From: Sipunculus nudus | Taxonomy: Eukaryota > Annelida > Sipuncula > Golfingiida > Sipunculidae | DNA length: 64,000 bases | Direction of reading: 5' to 3' | Assembly (NCBI GenBank): GCA_026874595.1 | Contig: CM049321.1 | Span: 8,246,979-8,310,978, forward strand | Shown: piece after piece, positions 1-12,390 of the stretch | Layout of the letters: every line of letters starts with the position of its first letter | How positions within the stretch are numbered: position 1 is the stretch's first letter | Notes under the pieces: model-generated | Told to the model about the DNA's origin: nothing | Databases searched by the model: none | The model's input: only the letters and a program-made list of their open reading frames with translations | Translations under genes and position numbers: made by a program

Positions 1-260
1 GTGCTAACCAGGCCTGGTGACAACTGTACCTGCAAATCCTGGGTGTGTAATCCTCCCAATTCCTTGGTCATATACCACTAGGGAACCCGTAAAAGCACAG
101 TTGTTTGTGAGTGAAACACAGCTTTCTGTGCCAAGGCTTTCCCATTATAAGCATGCAGAGCCCTCAACCTTGATAGGGGCTGATTGTGAAAAATATTACC
201 ACCTTAGCTGAGATTTAAACTCAGTCTTTGAGTCATGTGCTCTACCCCTGAGCCACAGAA
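1..260 (-). mobile_element. tRNA-derived SINE, copy 1
   Basis: Read on the minus strand, the head at about 258-205 resembles a tRNA gene. It has an A-box-like TGGCTCAGGGG (plus 245-255) and a degenerate B-box (plus 210-222). A tRNA-unrelated body follows, running to the window edge. The same body, including TTGTGAGTGAAACAC, recurs at 44440-44690 in the same orientation, so this is a dispersed family and not a functional tRNA. Copy 1 may be cut by the window start. Family name unknown. Confidence 0.6.
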
Positions 261-279
261 GCCTCAATAGCTTGTTATA

Positions 280-907
280 AATTGAACATGTAGACAGAAC
301 AAAACTTGAATTTCATAAACTTAATTTCATCATAACCCGAATCTGCAGAACTTTAATAACACTAATTGTTACTTGGAACATAAATTTAAAGGTTGTTATG
401 AATATCTGGAGTTTGCCTAGTATTTGTGTTCAAATGGTAATTAAATTAAATAAGTTAATTGTCTTTTAGTTATTGACTGGAAAATAAAGTGTGCTTCTCC
501 CAAAGAAGCTATAGTGGCTATTGTCATAGCTTAACATTAGGCTTGTCTTGAGGTTATGTAATTGTGATTAAAAAGTTTATGTCCTGTCCTTCTCATTACC
601 TTTATCCTTCTAATACAAATTGAAAGGTAATATCACCATATTCATGTTAAAGGATTATTTAAAGTAAAACAGTTATGTCATAATTAATTAGCTGTGGTGT
701 ATAGCTGAGGAATAGTTATAGGGCTCATGTGGCAGCATGTTTAATTCAGAATGTTTATTATTATCATTGTGGATGTCTCATTGTTTATTATAGCTTGCCT
801 TTGATAAGGAGTTATAATAGGAAGATACATATGCATATAATATCATATTCAGATGTGTATTAGGAAGATACATATGCATGTTATATTACATTCCTAATGT
901 ATGTATC
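280..907. other. AT-rich non-coding stretch
   Basis: No open frame with splice context and no clear repeat, apart from a short duplication of GGAAGATACATATGCAT around 820-880 just outside the foldback element. Confidence 0.5.
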
Positions 908-1172
908 TGTCACAGGCGAAATTAGAATCCAGGTGAATTTAAAATCCACCTAGGCGAGATTGAAATTTTGATTTCGCCTAGGCGAGATTACAATTTCAAT
1001 CTCGCCTAGGCAGACTTAAAATCTGCCTAGGCAAGATTGAAATTCTGATTCCGCCTAGTCGAGAATAAAATCCTGTTATGATTATATGCCGGATTTCAAT
1101 CTCGTCTAGGCGGATTTTAAATCTTGCTTTTAATCTGCTTCATTCAATTCTTTGGTTTATTCATGCTGATTG
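908..1172 (+). repeat. Left inverted arm of foldback element
   Basis: The arm is built from short units meeting at the palindrome GCCTAGGC or variants. CCTAGG occurs at 949, 977, 1005 and 1026, with decayed versions near 1054 and 1104. Between these, AGATTGAAAT and its reverse complement alternate, so the arm is itself a chain of smaller hairpins. Confidence 0.75.
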
Positions 1173-2014
1173 TTTCATAATAATTGCAGTTTATTCTCAC
1201 AGTTTGTGTGGAGAGATTTATCTGTTGAGAATTGTATATCTGAACATCTTAATGAATAGGACCATTTAAGGAATTTAAGATCTGCCCCGGCCAACAAGAG
1301 GGAAATTTTTATTTTGCTTTGTTTTAAGTTTAAGTCTTACAGAAACTTTGGACTTTGAAAGATCAGTTTATTAAGAACACTATATCTTAATGAACATAAA
1401 AAATAAATGGATTTTTATAACCATTGATGCTAAAGAATGCTTTACAGAAGTGATGGAGTTTTTTCTGACAGGTGGGTGAAATTTAAAAAAATACAGGTAT
1501 ATTTTCAGTCTGATTTTTTTATCAGGTTACAGCATTTATTTTTTGCCTTGGCAAATAACATTAAATTTTTGGCTTTTTATTAGCTGAAAGGGGCAAGGAA
1601 GATATAGGTATTTGAATATTTTAGTTATTTGTATTGTTTATTATAAATGGTGCATACTGCATATTTTAGGTTGTGATTACCATGTAGTTATGGAATAGCT
1701 AAATGTTAAATATAATAAAAGAGTATCTTTTTATACATGTGTTCTTGTTAGTTACTCTAAGAATATACATTTCCTAGTCTGTTTAATTCCCTCATTTATT
1801 TATAGAATAATATCTGTAATTTTGGCAGCTACTCAATGTTCAGAGGCTCAAATGTTCTTGTGTTCACTTAAAAGAAATAGGGAAAAAAATACATCTTAAC
1901 AATAAGGTTGAGATATTCTTAAGTAGACTAGTGTATATCAGCATATTTTAAAATAAACTGTTTCTCTTGGTAACATCTAAACTAAAATATTCAGATATTC
2001 TCATGTAAACTAGT

Positions 2015-2200
2015 GTATTTCAGTTTATCCCAAAGTGAACTGGTTGACTTCTGGATATCCCAATGTGAACTAGTGTACATTGGAATATTCCCATCTCAAT
2101 AGTGACTATCCCCATCTCAACCGTTAAGATGGGTATTCCCATTTCAACTAGTTGAGTTCCGAAATCAACTGGATTCCCATCTACACTGTGACATATATAT
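2015..2200. repeat. Degenerate short tandem repeat inside foldback element
   Basis: Imperfect units of about 20-30 bp share TCCCATNTNAACTAGT-like text. Examples are CCCAATGTGAACTAGTGTA and CCCATTTCAACTAGTTGA. The block ends in GTGACA, the same hexamer as the end of the host element. It could be the remnant arm of a second, related foldback element. A 73-codon minus-strand frame over this block is only a product of the repeat. Confidence 0.5.
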
Positions 2201-2480
2201 TTTTTTATCAACATTTTGTGTGAAAACGTACTGTAGAACACGGTGGATTAAAATTAAAATATTTGGTAGACTACCAGTTTTACAGATTTTGTTTTGTCAG
2301 TCTGCTAAAATTAAATTACTATTAAAAATGTTAAAAATAAAAGGACAACCCCAGTAAACCCATGAGTGTAATAAATCAGAATTTATTTTAAGCTCTAGTA
2401 ACTTGTTTTAGTCACTAATTTTATAATGATATCATTAAATATTAAGATTATACTTTTTAAGATTTAACATTATTATAAAA

Positions 2481-2696
2481 CAATCAGCAAGATTAAACTA
2501 AAGAATTGAATGAAGCAGATTAATAGCTAGGATTTTAATATGGCCTAGACGAAATCAGAATTTAAATCCGCCTAGGAGAGATTGAAATCCTACATATGAT
2601 CAGAACAGGATTTTAATCTCGCCTAGGCGTAATCAAAATTTCAATCTGGCCTAGGCAGATTTTAAATCCGCCTGGATTCTAATTTCGCCTGTGACA
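2481..2696 (-). repeat. Right inverted arm of foldback element
   Basis: Reverse complement matches the left arm from its tip to the inner boundary near CTGCTTCATTCAATTCTTT. It has fewer GCCTAGGC-centred units than the left arm. Confidence 0.75.
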
Positions 2697-3186
2697 TATC
2701 CATAGTCAAATGGTATCAACAGCTGCAGCAGCACATACATCACTTTGATGCATGTTAAATGTGTTTATTCAGGTAAATACAATAAAGTCCTCATATGCAC
2801 AAAAAAAAAGTGTCTACATATGCTTCAACTGTACTGGACACTTATTAGGCAGAGAAAAATTGAAAATGATATCAAATCATGAAGGCATTGTAGCAGGAGG
2901 TATAGGGTTACAACTATCAAATTAAGAACATGTGGTAACAAAGACAAAATCTCACAAACCAAGGAAGACCAACAAAACAAACGCTGATTAGCTCAATCCA
3001 ACTATGAACCAAAAAAAATATAGTAACAATTGGAAAACAGGTCTTGAGGTGGAGCTAAAAATGTAAGTTTGCAGGATGACCTTTCAATAACCGCATGCCA
3101 AACTATGAAACTGCCAAAGTCCAGTTCCAGTGACTGCCTTACTTATATTGTGCGTGCTTAATTTCCAGAATCTTCAGTCTCAGACA

Positions 3187-3520
3187 TCAGCCATTGTAAA
3201 TGTCATCTGGAAACTTCAGGTCAGGCCATGCAGACTTGTTGTGAATGCCAAAAGACCCACTATCAATCATGGCCACTCAGAAAAGTCAGTACATATCTTG
3301 CAGCAATTTTTTGGTGAATCTTTCCAGAATAAACTGGCTGCTGTGCTGTGGGCCAGCTAGCTCGTACAATTTTTTTAGAAGAATCATAGATAAAGAAGAC
3401 AATTCAACCGATTCAAATGTCACATGATTTGCCAATAAAGTACCAACTTGATAAAAAAAAATCCGTATGGACTTGGGAAATAATTGAAGGACAAAATATT
3501 TACCTCCATGGGTATGTGTG
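3187..3520 (-). pseudogene. Decayed coding stretch, unknown protein
   Basis: On the minus strand a coding-like frame runs from about 3520 (..GGKYFVLQLFPKSIRIFF), shifts frame in a T8 tract near 3460, and continues from about 3457 (..YQVGTLLANHVTFESVEL.. then ..SSQFILERFTKKLLQDMY). It then meets in-frame TGA codons at 3286, 3277 and 3187, between which it still reads like protein (MIDSGSFGIHNKSAWPDL). All three stops are TGA, which fits decay of methylated CGA arginine codons. I do not recognise the protein. It could be an old transposon ORF or a processed pseudogene. There is no good Met start. Confidence 0.35.
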
Positions 3521-6200
3521 TATTGTTGTATGAATGGATTCAGGCATGTAGATAGAATTTTCTATTTTTATCAAAGTTTGTTAATACATGAACCTGTTTA
3601 TTTAAAACCTGAAAGCCAGAAGGGCTGATATTATATGTTCTCCTTGTTCATTATCAGAGATACTTCTGAAGAATTGATGCATTGAATTAAAAGCCATTTA
3701 TTAAATGGTAACAGATTATTTACACTTGAAACAATTTGTTTTGATCATAATTTGGTCTGCAACTTTGCGTGTAAATTCCTTTAGTCTTTTGTGAGCTCTC
3801 AAATTTGATGAAGTAGTTCAAATATCTTTTATCATGTATGTGCCCTAAATCTACTTTTTCAAAATGTTTCCTTGTGGACTTCCCCACTCGCATAGAAACA
3901 TAAATGATGGCAAACAAACAGTGGGGGAGTGACATTTTTTTCTTTTACTAGCTGAAATATACTTACATCCACTTTAGTAGAGTAATTTTAAGTAAAAAAA
4001 TTACAGAATTTGTGTGTGTATAAGGCAACCTTGTGTATTAGACAAGTGTCAATTTTAGGGGCCCAAATTTCTCTAAAAATTATTTTCAGCAAATGTCCAG
4101 GAAGTGGCACGCACCAAGAATAAGCATGTCAAGAGAGTCTTCATTACATGGCATTGACAAATAACAATTAGATAAATTGAACTGAAATTTGAATCAAAGG
4201 TAAATAGATCCATAATTGAATCAATTCTAAAGCCCATCCCAATTCACAGGACTTGATGATTATATTAATTAATTAATTGTCATTCAATTCACAGTTCCAC
4301 CAACAAGCAGTGTTGGCAATCCTGAAAATCTTTCTTTTTAAATTTGTGTATGTGAGGGAAACAGAGAGACAGAGAAATTTAAGACGACCAAGATCTTCCC
4401 CAGATAAATTAGACTTACTAGTAAATGAAATACAAGTTATTTGATCAAAATTGTTAATGAGATTTTTTGTCTGAAATGTCACCCTGTAGTTCTGCCTGGT
4501 GGGACCATGAGAGTGCAGAAAGCCTGATAAATCAATTACTGCTAAAAAAAGACACTTGCTTTTAACAACATGATTCCTGGCCTCTGGTCTTGACAAAGCA
4601 CCTGACTCAAACAATCGTCAATTTGGTGTAAAATGAGCCTCTCGTGTAGACAAATGACCCAATCAGAGCACAGGAACTGTGATGCCAAGGTCAGAAAACT
4701 GAGGAGGACTGAAAAACCATAGCTTCATGATTTAAGTGTTTTTCAAGAGCTCCTCTACTGAACTCAGGACGTGAATGCTCAAACAGAGACTCACTGCTAG
4801 TATTGGAAGACCTCACTTATGTTCTGTGTAGAAAAAAAAAACACAATTTGGCATTAATGTCTTCACCGAGTACTCAGTCAGTAGTGTCTGAGACATGAAG
4901 GTCTTTGAACCCTGCAGGATACCTGATAAAAAGCATTGCCCATACACTGGGGGGAAAATCCAAAGGATCTAGATTTGATTATATATTAAGCCCATGGGGT
5001 GGATGAGCTTATTTCTAATGACAGAACATTTTTTGTTATAGTTTGTTTTTAATCTTCTCCAATTTAACCTGGAGTTCAAATGCTGACATTTGTTCTGAGA
5101 AGTAATATTCACAGATTTGCTCGAGATAATTGTTTGGCCATGACCAAATTTTTTTTTATTGGTTCCCATAATTTACAATTTTATCATTCAAAATCTTAGC
5201 TCTCTCTCTACCAATTAACTTTTTTTCTGTGCTTTTGCTATTTATTTATTATTTTTATCTCAGCATTAATATATTCTAGTTTTTCTTTCCATTAATTGTT
5301 TACAACATATTGCCAGTTCTCTTATTCTTATTATCTTTACCTGTATTTCACAATATTTCAGTTATATTTACTGTTTGTTTTCTTCTCTATCACTTACCAA
5401 TAGGTTTTTCTTATTTTTTCCCCATTTTTTTTATAAATTTCTCCCTCTTTTTCTCTCTCTCAGATTATTTTTAGGTTTTGCCATGTATCTTTTTAAATTT
5501 CCTAGTATTATTTTGAAGCATTGCTTCACATTCCAATTGTTATTAAGTATTTCTCTTTTAAGCAGTCTCACTTCTGAAATAGGTATATTCATTAAGTAAA
5601 GATAATGGTATTAACAATCAGTGATGTGCCAATTAATCAATAATATTGATGATTGGCTATTTTCTTTCACAAATGATTTTACTGGTTACCTTTCAAAATA
5701 ACCAATCACAACTGATTTAGAATGCGCATGCACTGAAGTCATATTATAGACAGAGAAAATATTTCCTGACATGAGATAAAAGAAAGAGAGGTCATAAAGT
5801 AGCAAAGAACATTAAAACAGAACCTTTTGCAGTGAACGAGTATGAACTATCTCACCATGACCTTAACCTTTTAGCATGATGTACAGGTCAAACCTTATTT
5901 ACTCAGTCATTATTACAGGCATAATTCCATACAGCAGACTGCTAGCAAAACAGATATAGTACATATACCTGATAACTGATCATCAGTTATATTTTCTTTC
6001 AATCACTGAACATACAAGATTCTACCACCAATTCCTACCACTGGTAATTAATCCAATAACCTTTAAAATCAAGGTATATGAGAAAATAAATGCATGTCAG
6101 CTCAACAGAAACTGGACCTTTGCATCACAACCTGATCAGAAAGCTTCTTTGTGTTGTGTAGAACATGTTATCCAGATTTCAGAGTGATTTCAAAGTCAGT
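3521..6200. other. Non-coding, no gene seen
   Basis: AT-rich sequence with homopolymer and pyrimidine runs (5160-5470). A 113-codon minus frame at 4614-4273 has no splice context or recognisable domain, and I do not call it. The stretch 5600-5760 has short inverted motifs (CAATAATATTG and similar) that could be a decayed MITE. Confidence 0.4.
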
Positions 6201-6760
6201 TTGAAAAAATATGCTTCAGGCGAATTGCAACATATATAACCCTGAGAAGATGATTATTATTCCAGTATACCTAACAGGACAGCCTGGCCACCTATTAGCC
6301 AATTATAAAATTCACTCGAATGGACGGTCCCTTGAAATTTACAGTGAGAATCACGCATCCCTTGCCAATACATCAAACCAGCCACAGAATAAAGGAAGTT
6401 CTCCAAGCCCAAACAGGAAGAACTTGAAGTGAATTCCAGATCAACATAACAAGGTCTCCCTGGCCAGTGATTGGGGCATTTTGTCAATATCCTGTCCCTG
6501 CGTGAGATAAATCCAGACCAAACATCCATCATATCTTGACTGATGTGCGAGGCTACCCCCATACCAGAGTCCATTAACTCTCAGCTGGTTATAGAATACA
6601 AAAAAAAGTGCCATCCAAAAGCTATATACCAGAGACACAATAGTGTTATGACACTTTCGTGCAGCATGCAGAAAATAACAATTTAACCCCAATGCACTTA
6701 GCAAGGATATTGTTCCAGACAGAAATAAAGAATGGTTAGAGGGTCTGACCAGTAGTTAAA
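6200..6760. other. Region of overlapping open frames, both strands
   Basis: Slightly GC-richer. Three overlapping frames are open (plus 6211-6432; minus 6574-6257 and 6704-6441), none with convincing splice sites or a recognisable domain. The two minus frames could be one broken ORF with a frameshift near 6500. I cannot assign it. Confidence 0.2.
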
Positions 6761-6849
6761 TACAGTGAGACCTGTGGAATAAGGCCATCTGTGGTGGCCA
6801 AGAGTGGTTTAAATTCACAGGTGGTGTTATTACACAGGGTTATCTATGC
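6761..6849. mobile_element. MITE-A, degraded copy
   Basis: Starts TACAGTGAGACCTGTGGAAT and ends near TTACACAGGGTTATCTA. It matches the two ends of the CAGT..AACCTGT family with an internally deleted middle. Confidence 0.5.
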
Positions 6850-7104
6850 CCAATGTGAATGTTTCCGGTTCACTCAATTGTAGTCAGAACACCCATATCA
6901 CAACAATAAAAGCATCATTAAACCATAAACAAACATCTATAAACAAATGTTATCTAGTAGCATTTTAAATACTGCTTCAATGCTCTAATTAGCCACCTAT
7001 CGCTGAGGATGGTTCTATACTTCACATTTATTTTCACTGCGGCCACAAGGAGGTTATGTATTCACTATGCACTGTGATATTGCTGTCCTTGATTATAATA
7101 TTTT

Positions 7105-7358
7105 TTTTCCAGATTGGTCAAACGAGTCTGAAGATTTGTGGGTTAATGCATCAAAACAGATGCATAGATGGACGCACTGGAGAGAGGAAAGGTCAGAGGT
7201 CAACCCAAATATTTTGGCACCAGTTCACATGTGACTCAATAATCATGTAAAGTTTCAGAAATATCTGTCCAGTGGTCTCAGTTCTGTTCTGGAAACGAAT
7301 GTGCGGCGGAACCCAGTCAAAAAAATTGTATCCGCAAAACTTTGTTTTGGCAGATACA
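7105..7358 (-). mobile_element. Truncated Helitron-like copy (5' end)
   Basis: Read on the minus strand from 7358, it matches the first 250 bp or so of the two larger copies. Shared features are the TTGTATCTGCC start, the 5' hairpin (TATCTGCCAAAAC / GTTTTGCGGATA), a CpG-containing CCGCCGC remnant, TCACATGTGAACTG and GACCTCTGACCTTTCCTCT. The tandem core and 3' terminus are missing. It is more diverged than the other copies. Confidence 0.7.
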
Positions 7359-7359
7359 A

Positions 7360-10300
7360 ATATCTGAAGTCACACCTGAGACACCTGGTTACATCCATGA
7401 CCAATCCAAACATTCACTTCCTGCCTTCATATGGTGTAATGTCATTGTTCTCTGTGACATCACAATTTACATTTGATTGTTTGCTAGTAGTAAACAGTGC
7501 TGTGAACACCCATAAAACACTCATCTTTGAATTTACAGTGGGATTTTAAACAAATTTTAATCACTAAATATTTTCACAAACCTATATGTCAAATTTCAGT
7601 CAAAGCCACAAAACCGTTCTTCAGATATTTTGTGGACACATACACTCAGAGAATCATGTGAAAACAATAAACTCCCTTTGGGCAGGGTAAATAAATGAGT
7701 AACTAATAGACACATAACTATACAGTGAAAACTCAACAATGGACTCTTTTATTGACTAACACATTCTTAGAAATCAAGCTTTCTGCCATGCATATAAGAC
7801 CTTTGGAGTGTCCTCCCGAGACCAACGTCTGCAGTCTTTCTCCAACTTGATGGATGTGGTGAAGTTAGACAACACTACATGCATAACGATACCAAGACAC
7901 CAAATTACAACTACCCATCAGGCAATGTGTTTGGTCTGTTTTGCAGCCTAGGTAAACAGAGACTAATAACCAAAGAGGCTTGAAAGACTCCTACAGGGCA
8001 GTTTATGAAGCAATGCTTCTCGTGTATAAATAAACTGTCATGGTTAGGAATACAGCCTAAGAAGGAACATATACAGTGGTTACTGCCTTATGCAACCACC
8101 TTTTCTGCCAGAGGAAAACATTTTGTAATCACAGGTGGTTGTTTTAACAAGGGACGTGAAACCTGGTTACCATTAACATCTTGTGACAGTTTAATGAGTC
8201 AGAAATCTGAATAATTTGATTATTTTACCACATTAGTTTGCTTGTTTTAAATAGCATTTTATATTTATCACAATTAATGTATAGTACTAGCAGAGACAAA
8301 AGCTTTACAGAGAAAACTCCAGTAGAATGGTAACATACCTGTGAGGTGCTATATTTTTTAAATGGACTTAATCATGAGCAGCAATAAGATTTTCTTTCAC
8401 ACTATCAGTTCAGTTTTGCTTTATACAAAAGTTTCCCGAAAACACCAATGAAGCACAAAGTCTCAGTACCTCCCCTTCAGTTGATTAAAACCATGTAATG
8501 GTTCAGCATGTGAGTAAAATAAGTCCAAACATTTGTACCCATAACAAGGCATGCTCATTAGATCCCAAACATAAGAGTATCCCAAATATGAGTGTGCAAA
8601 GTTGTGCAAATTCTGTTGAAAGACTGAAAAGAAAACATAAAACACAGGCATTGTTTGGGCTGTTTATGTTGGCACCAGTGAACATGCCTGGTCCACTTTT
8701 TTTATACAGTCTTGTACAGAAATAAGCAAATGCTTTAATCCAATATTTTTGTGGGCACCATTTTATTTCAAAGATATGACAGTATTTTTAAATGTTAATT
8801 CCAAACCCTTTATACATGATTAGGTCCCTTTAATGAAAATTATCGAAGACTGCCAAGATAGGATCAAATCAAAATCTATCACTCGAAAATGTCAACCAAA
8901 ACATTAAAAGGCTGTCCAATATTCAACAGTGAGACTGCTATATAAATCATTATAATTCCCTTCTTCTGTTCCATTACATTATACAGCACCAATAACAGCA
9001 TGGGTTTACAGCCAGACGCAATGACACCATGAAATCAATAGGCAGATCACATTTATCTCGACAAGAAACAAGCATAAAATCAATCTGACTCGGCCAAACT
9101 ACATCAACAACCATCAGTTTCAGTTGTAACAGTGTTGAAATAGCTAAAAAAATACCATTTCAAAATTTCAGCTGCTTATATTTTTATCTCCACCAGAAGG
9201 AATATTAGATTTTTTTCTGCTGTTTATAAGTTAATTTATTTGTTAACTAAAAACAATATGAACAGATTTTGTTGAAATTAGTGCAGAGTTACAGTTACAC
9301 CCATGGAACAATTAATCCTTAATCTGGATCATTGTTTTTTCCCCAAGCCTGGAGGATATGCGTTCTTTCTGTTTGTGTGTTTGTGTGTTGTTCACCACAT
9401 AACAAGCAAAATCTTGAAGGGAATCTCATAAAATTTTCAGGGCATTTCAGGAATGGGCAAAGAAAGAAGTAGTTAGATTTTGGTGCAGATATATGGCATG
9501 TTTGATCTGGATGCAATTATGACATCAAGGAATATTCACAAACGTAAAATCACTTGTGCATGTATGAACCTGGGAATATGGACCAAATAAGTGAATGGCA
9601 GAGGCCTGCATTCATTAAAATATACATTTCTAGCTTTGTTTGAAGCAAGCTTTTTATCTATAAATCAATGATTTAATTTAGACTCTCTGTTTACATATTA
9701 ATCAACTGTAGGTAATTACTATTAAGTAAAGGTTGATTCTTTAAATAAATTTGAGAACTAATTACAAGTTATCTTGAGAGGTACAGTAAGTTAGGCTTTA
9801 CTATACTCCAGGTAGTTAATTATGGTAGCAGTGACCAGTCAAGTAGATATAATTATGACATATGACATCAAATGAACAAAATATTTTTTTTTTTAATTTT
9901 CATGAGTGACAATATTAAACTATCAATCCCCAAAAGTAAAACAGCTGAATTCTTATGCCTACATAGTCTCAGTTGTTTGTAAATTCTGAGAACTGATTAG
10001 TTCTGAAGTTTTCTTGCAAAGAACAGTAGGTATTGGCTTTACTATCCCCTTTTTAAGTCACTGTATTAAAAATTGAAGCAGTGACCACTCTGGTAGTCAT
10101 GACAATACATCATTTGCACAATTAATTTGCTGGAATCCCTCCAGTTACAAACTATCATTCCCCACATGTAAAAATCTATTTCAAATGCCTATATACACTG
10201 CAAGTTGTCTGTAATGATGCACCTCTTTCAATTTCTTTCTCATTCCAGAAATGTCAAACAATGTTCTGACAAGCTCCAATTATTTTACAATGATTATTTA

Positions 10301-11600
10301 TGTCCAAAGCTTTTATAATCATTATTGCCAATTTTACCTTCACAATTAATTTAAACAAAAGCACAATATATTACTTTCTGAGGGAGGAGATTGCAAGATG
10401 ACAAAAGCTACTGGTTACAGTTTGCATTAAATAACAATTTTTAATCTTTAAACTAAATGATGCATGTGGGTGCCTTATTATTTTTATTTTAAATTTTTTA
10501 CCTTGAAAATAGAACTGCAATTTCATTTTTTCTTATGCAATATCATACAGAAATGACAACCAATGATTAAAATATGAGATAAAAAACAAAGTTTAGGTCA
10601 AATTAGTCAAAAGTATAAGAGGAATTATCAATGAATTGAAGTATGTTCGTGGATAAAAATGGTCCATCAATCATTAGTAGGGAAACTGACTGATGTGGTA
10701 GACCCAGACTTTTGTTTTAGTAGCTATCAAGCACATAAACAGTTAATACCAAGTGATACTTGGGGGGAAAAAATATCTGACACATGGGGTTTAAGGGGAC
10801 ACGGGAGGTTCCTGCATGAGAAACATTTAATTATTAAACAATTAATTTTTATTTGCCTAACCTGCTGTATTTATATTAAAACATAAATTACCAGCTGCTC
10901 TATCAGATGACATCACCGTTACCATGGACACCAATTTTTGGATCAACAAAAAATAATACACTGTCTTGCACACTATCAAACAGAGTGCAAGATATACGCT
11001 TTAGATAGAACACAAATGGTCATTTGTTACAAAATCATACTGATTTCACTCTGACCAATTCCTTTTTTTTCCCCAATTCTCTCTCATTGTATTCAGAACA
11101 CTATATTGTATCAATACACATGCATTGTCCGTGGAGAGTCATTAAATCCTTTTTGTGCATGTTCTGGAGGTAAAGGTGTATTAAAGAAGGTTTACAATCA
11201 TATTTTTATCATTATATTCTTTGTTGCTGACACCATTTTTATATAAATGCAGATTATATACAAATACAAATTATTTTATTGAAAAAAAAAAAATCTTTTT
11301 AAGTATTCTTATAAACTTATCATATGTCAGTTTATATTCTTGAGCACATTCACTTGTGCATTTCTTGGTAAATTTTAAAATTCCTGGAAATTTATTTCTA
11401 CTTAAAGATTTTGGATGCAGAATAATCAACATGTTTAATAGACAAATCCTGGAAGTATCAGTTTGGATAAATGATATCTATAATATCAGGAGGCCCGGAA
11501 TATGTGATCTGCTTGAATGAAGATCAGTCTTATGGCAATGACTCTGAAATAAATGTACAAAATTATGCAAAATTTTTTATTGTATGTTTTAGTGAGTGTA
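7360..11600. other. Long non-coding stretch
   Basis: No exon with good splice context was found. Short frames at 8005-8214 and 8498-8725 lack supporting signals. The sequence is AT-rich with scattered A and T runs. 11590-11700 carries a solo MITE-B-like motif (GGGTTCAATTTTTGCGATTT). Confidence 0.4.
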
Positions 11601-11944
11601 CAGGGGTGTGTTTGTGATATTTACTTTTTCAATGTTTCCCAAGGGTTCAATTTTTGCGATTTTACCATGCACTAACCTACACATAGTATAGACATTATCA
11701 CATTGATTATAATTGCTCACTCTTAATAATGAGTGTAAATTCTTTTTCCCCTTTGCAGATAAAAATGAATGATCTTATTATTATTTATATTAGTCTGGCT
11801 TTGATTTACAGGTTACATAAAGGTTTTTTATTTACAATATTAGTCTTTTTCCTTTTGACAGTTAAAGCTTCAGGCATGCTCGCATGGATAAAATACATAA
11901 TCAAGACAACCATAAATATGAGTAATACACCCATCTTATATGTC

Positions 11945-12390
11945 ATATGACCTCTGACCTCATTAAATATGTATGAATTTTGCCAAGAATTAAATTCAGG
12001 TGAGAAACTGTATTGATTAATATTTATAAAGAGTTTCATGGATATTCATCAGATCTTTTATGAGTCATTACAACCCCACCAAAGTCTGGTGATTTTTAAT
12101 GTCATTAAATATGCATGAATTTTCCTAGGAATTGAATTTAAGTGGATATTATATATTGTTTAATATTTCTATTAAGTTTAATCAAAATCCATTAATTCCT
12201 GATAAGTTATCATGGCGACATCACAAAGTAGCCTTGTGATCTCTGACCTCATTAAATATGTATGGATTTTGCCTATAACCATCCTCAGGTGAGATAATAT
12301 ATTGGCAAGAAGTTAGGGTGAGTTTCATGAAAATCTATTGTAATGAAAATCATGAAAATCCACCTGGTAACTGACAGACCTACTGTGGGT
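11945..12390. repeat. Degenerate tandem repeat, ~145-bp unit, three copies
   Basis: CATTAAATATG recurs at 11961, 12103 and 12250 (spacings 142 and 147). Each unit continues with ATG(C/T)ATG(A/G)ATTTT and ends near AGTTTCATGGATATTCATC or a variant. The copies are strongly diverged, so the array is old. Confidence 0.65.

Larger units (their letters stand above)
908..2696. mobile_element. Foldback-type TIR element, 1.8 kb
   Basis: The element starts TGTCACAGGCGAAATTAGAA and ends with the exact reverse complement of that sequence. It is flanked on both sides by TATC (904-907 and 2697-2700), which fits a 4-bp target-site duplication. The inverted arms are about 265 bp (908-1172) and 216 bp (2481-2696). 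They diverge mainly in the number of internal subrepeats. The interior (1173-2480) is AT-rich and has no recognisable transposase, so the element is probably non-autonomous. The superfamily is not assigned; long arms made of subrepeats are the foldback architecture. Confidence 0.8.

Noticed and set aside
4273-4614. 113-codon minus ORF
   Set aside because: No splice context, no recognisable motif, and ordinary AT-rich composition; longer than average but within what chance allows in 64 kb.
11729-11950. Plus ORF after a very good acceptor (TTTTTCCCCTTTGCAG)
   Set aside because: The peptide is hydrophobic because the DNA is AT-rich, and there is no donor or domain. It runs into a degenerate tandem repeat.
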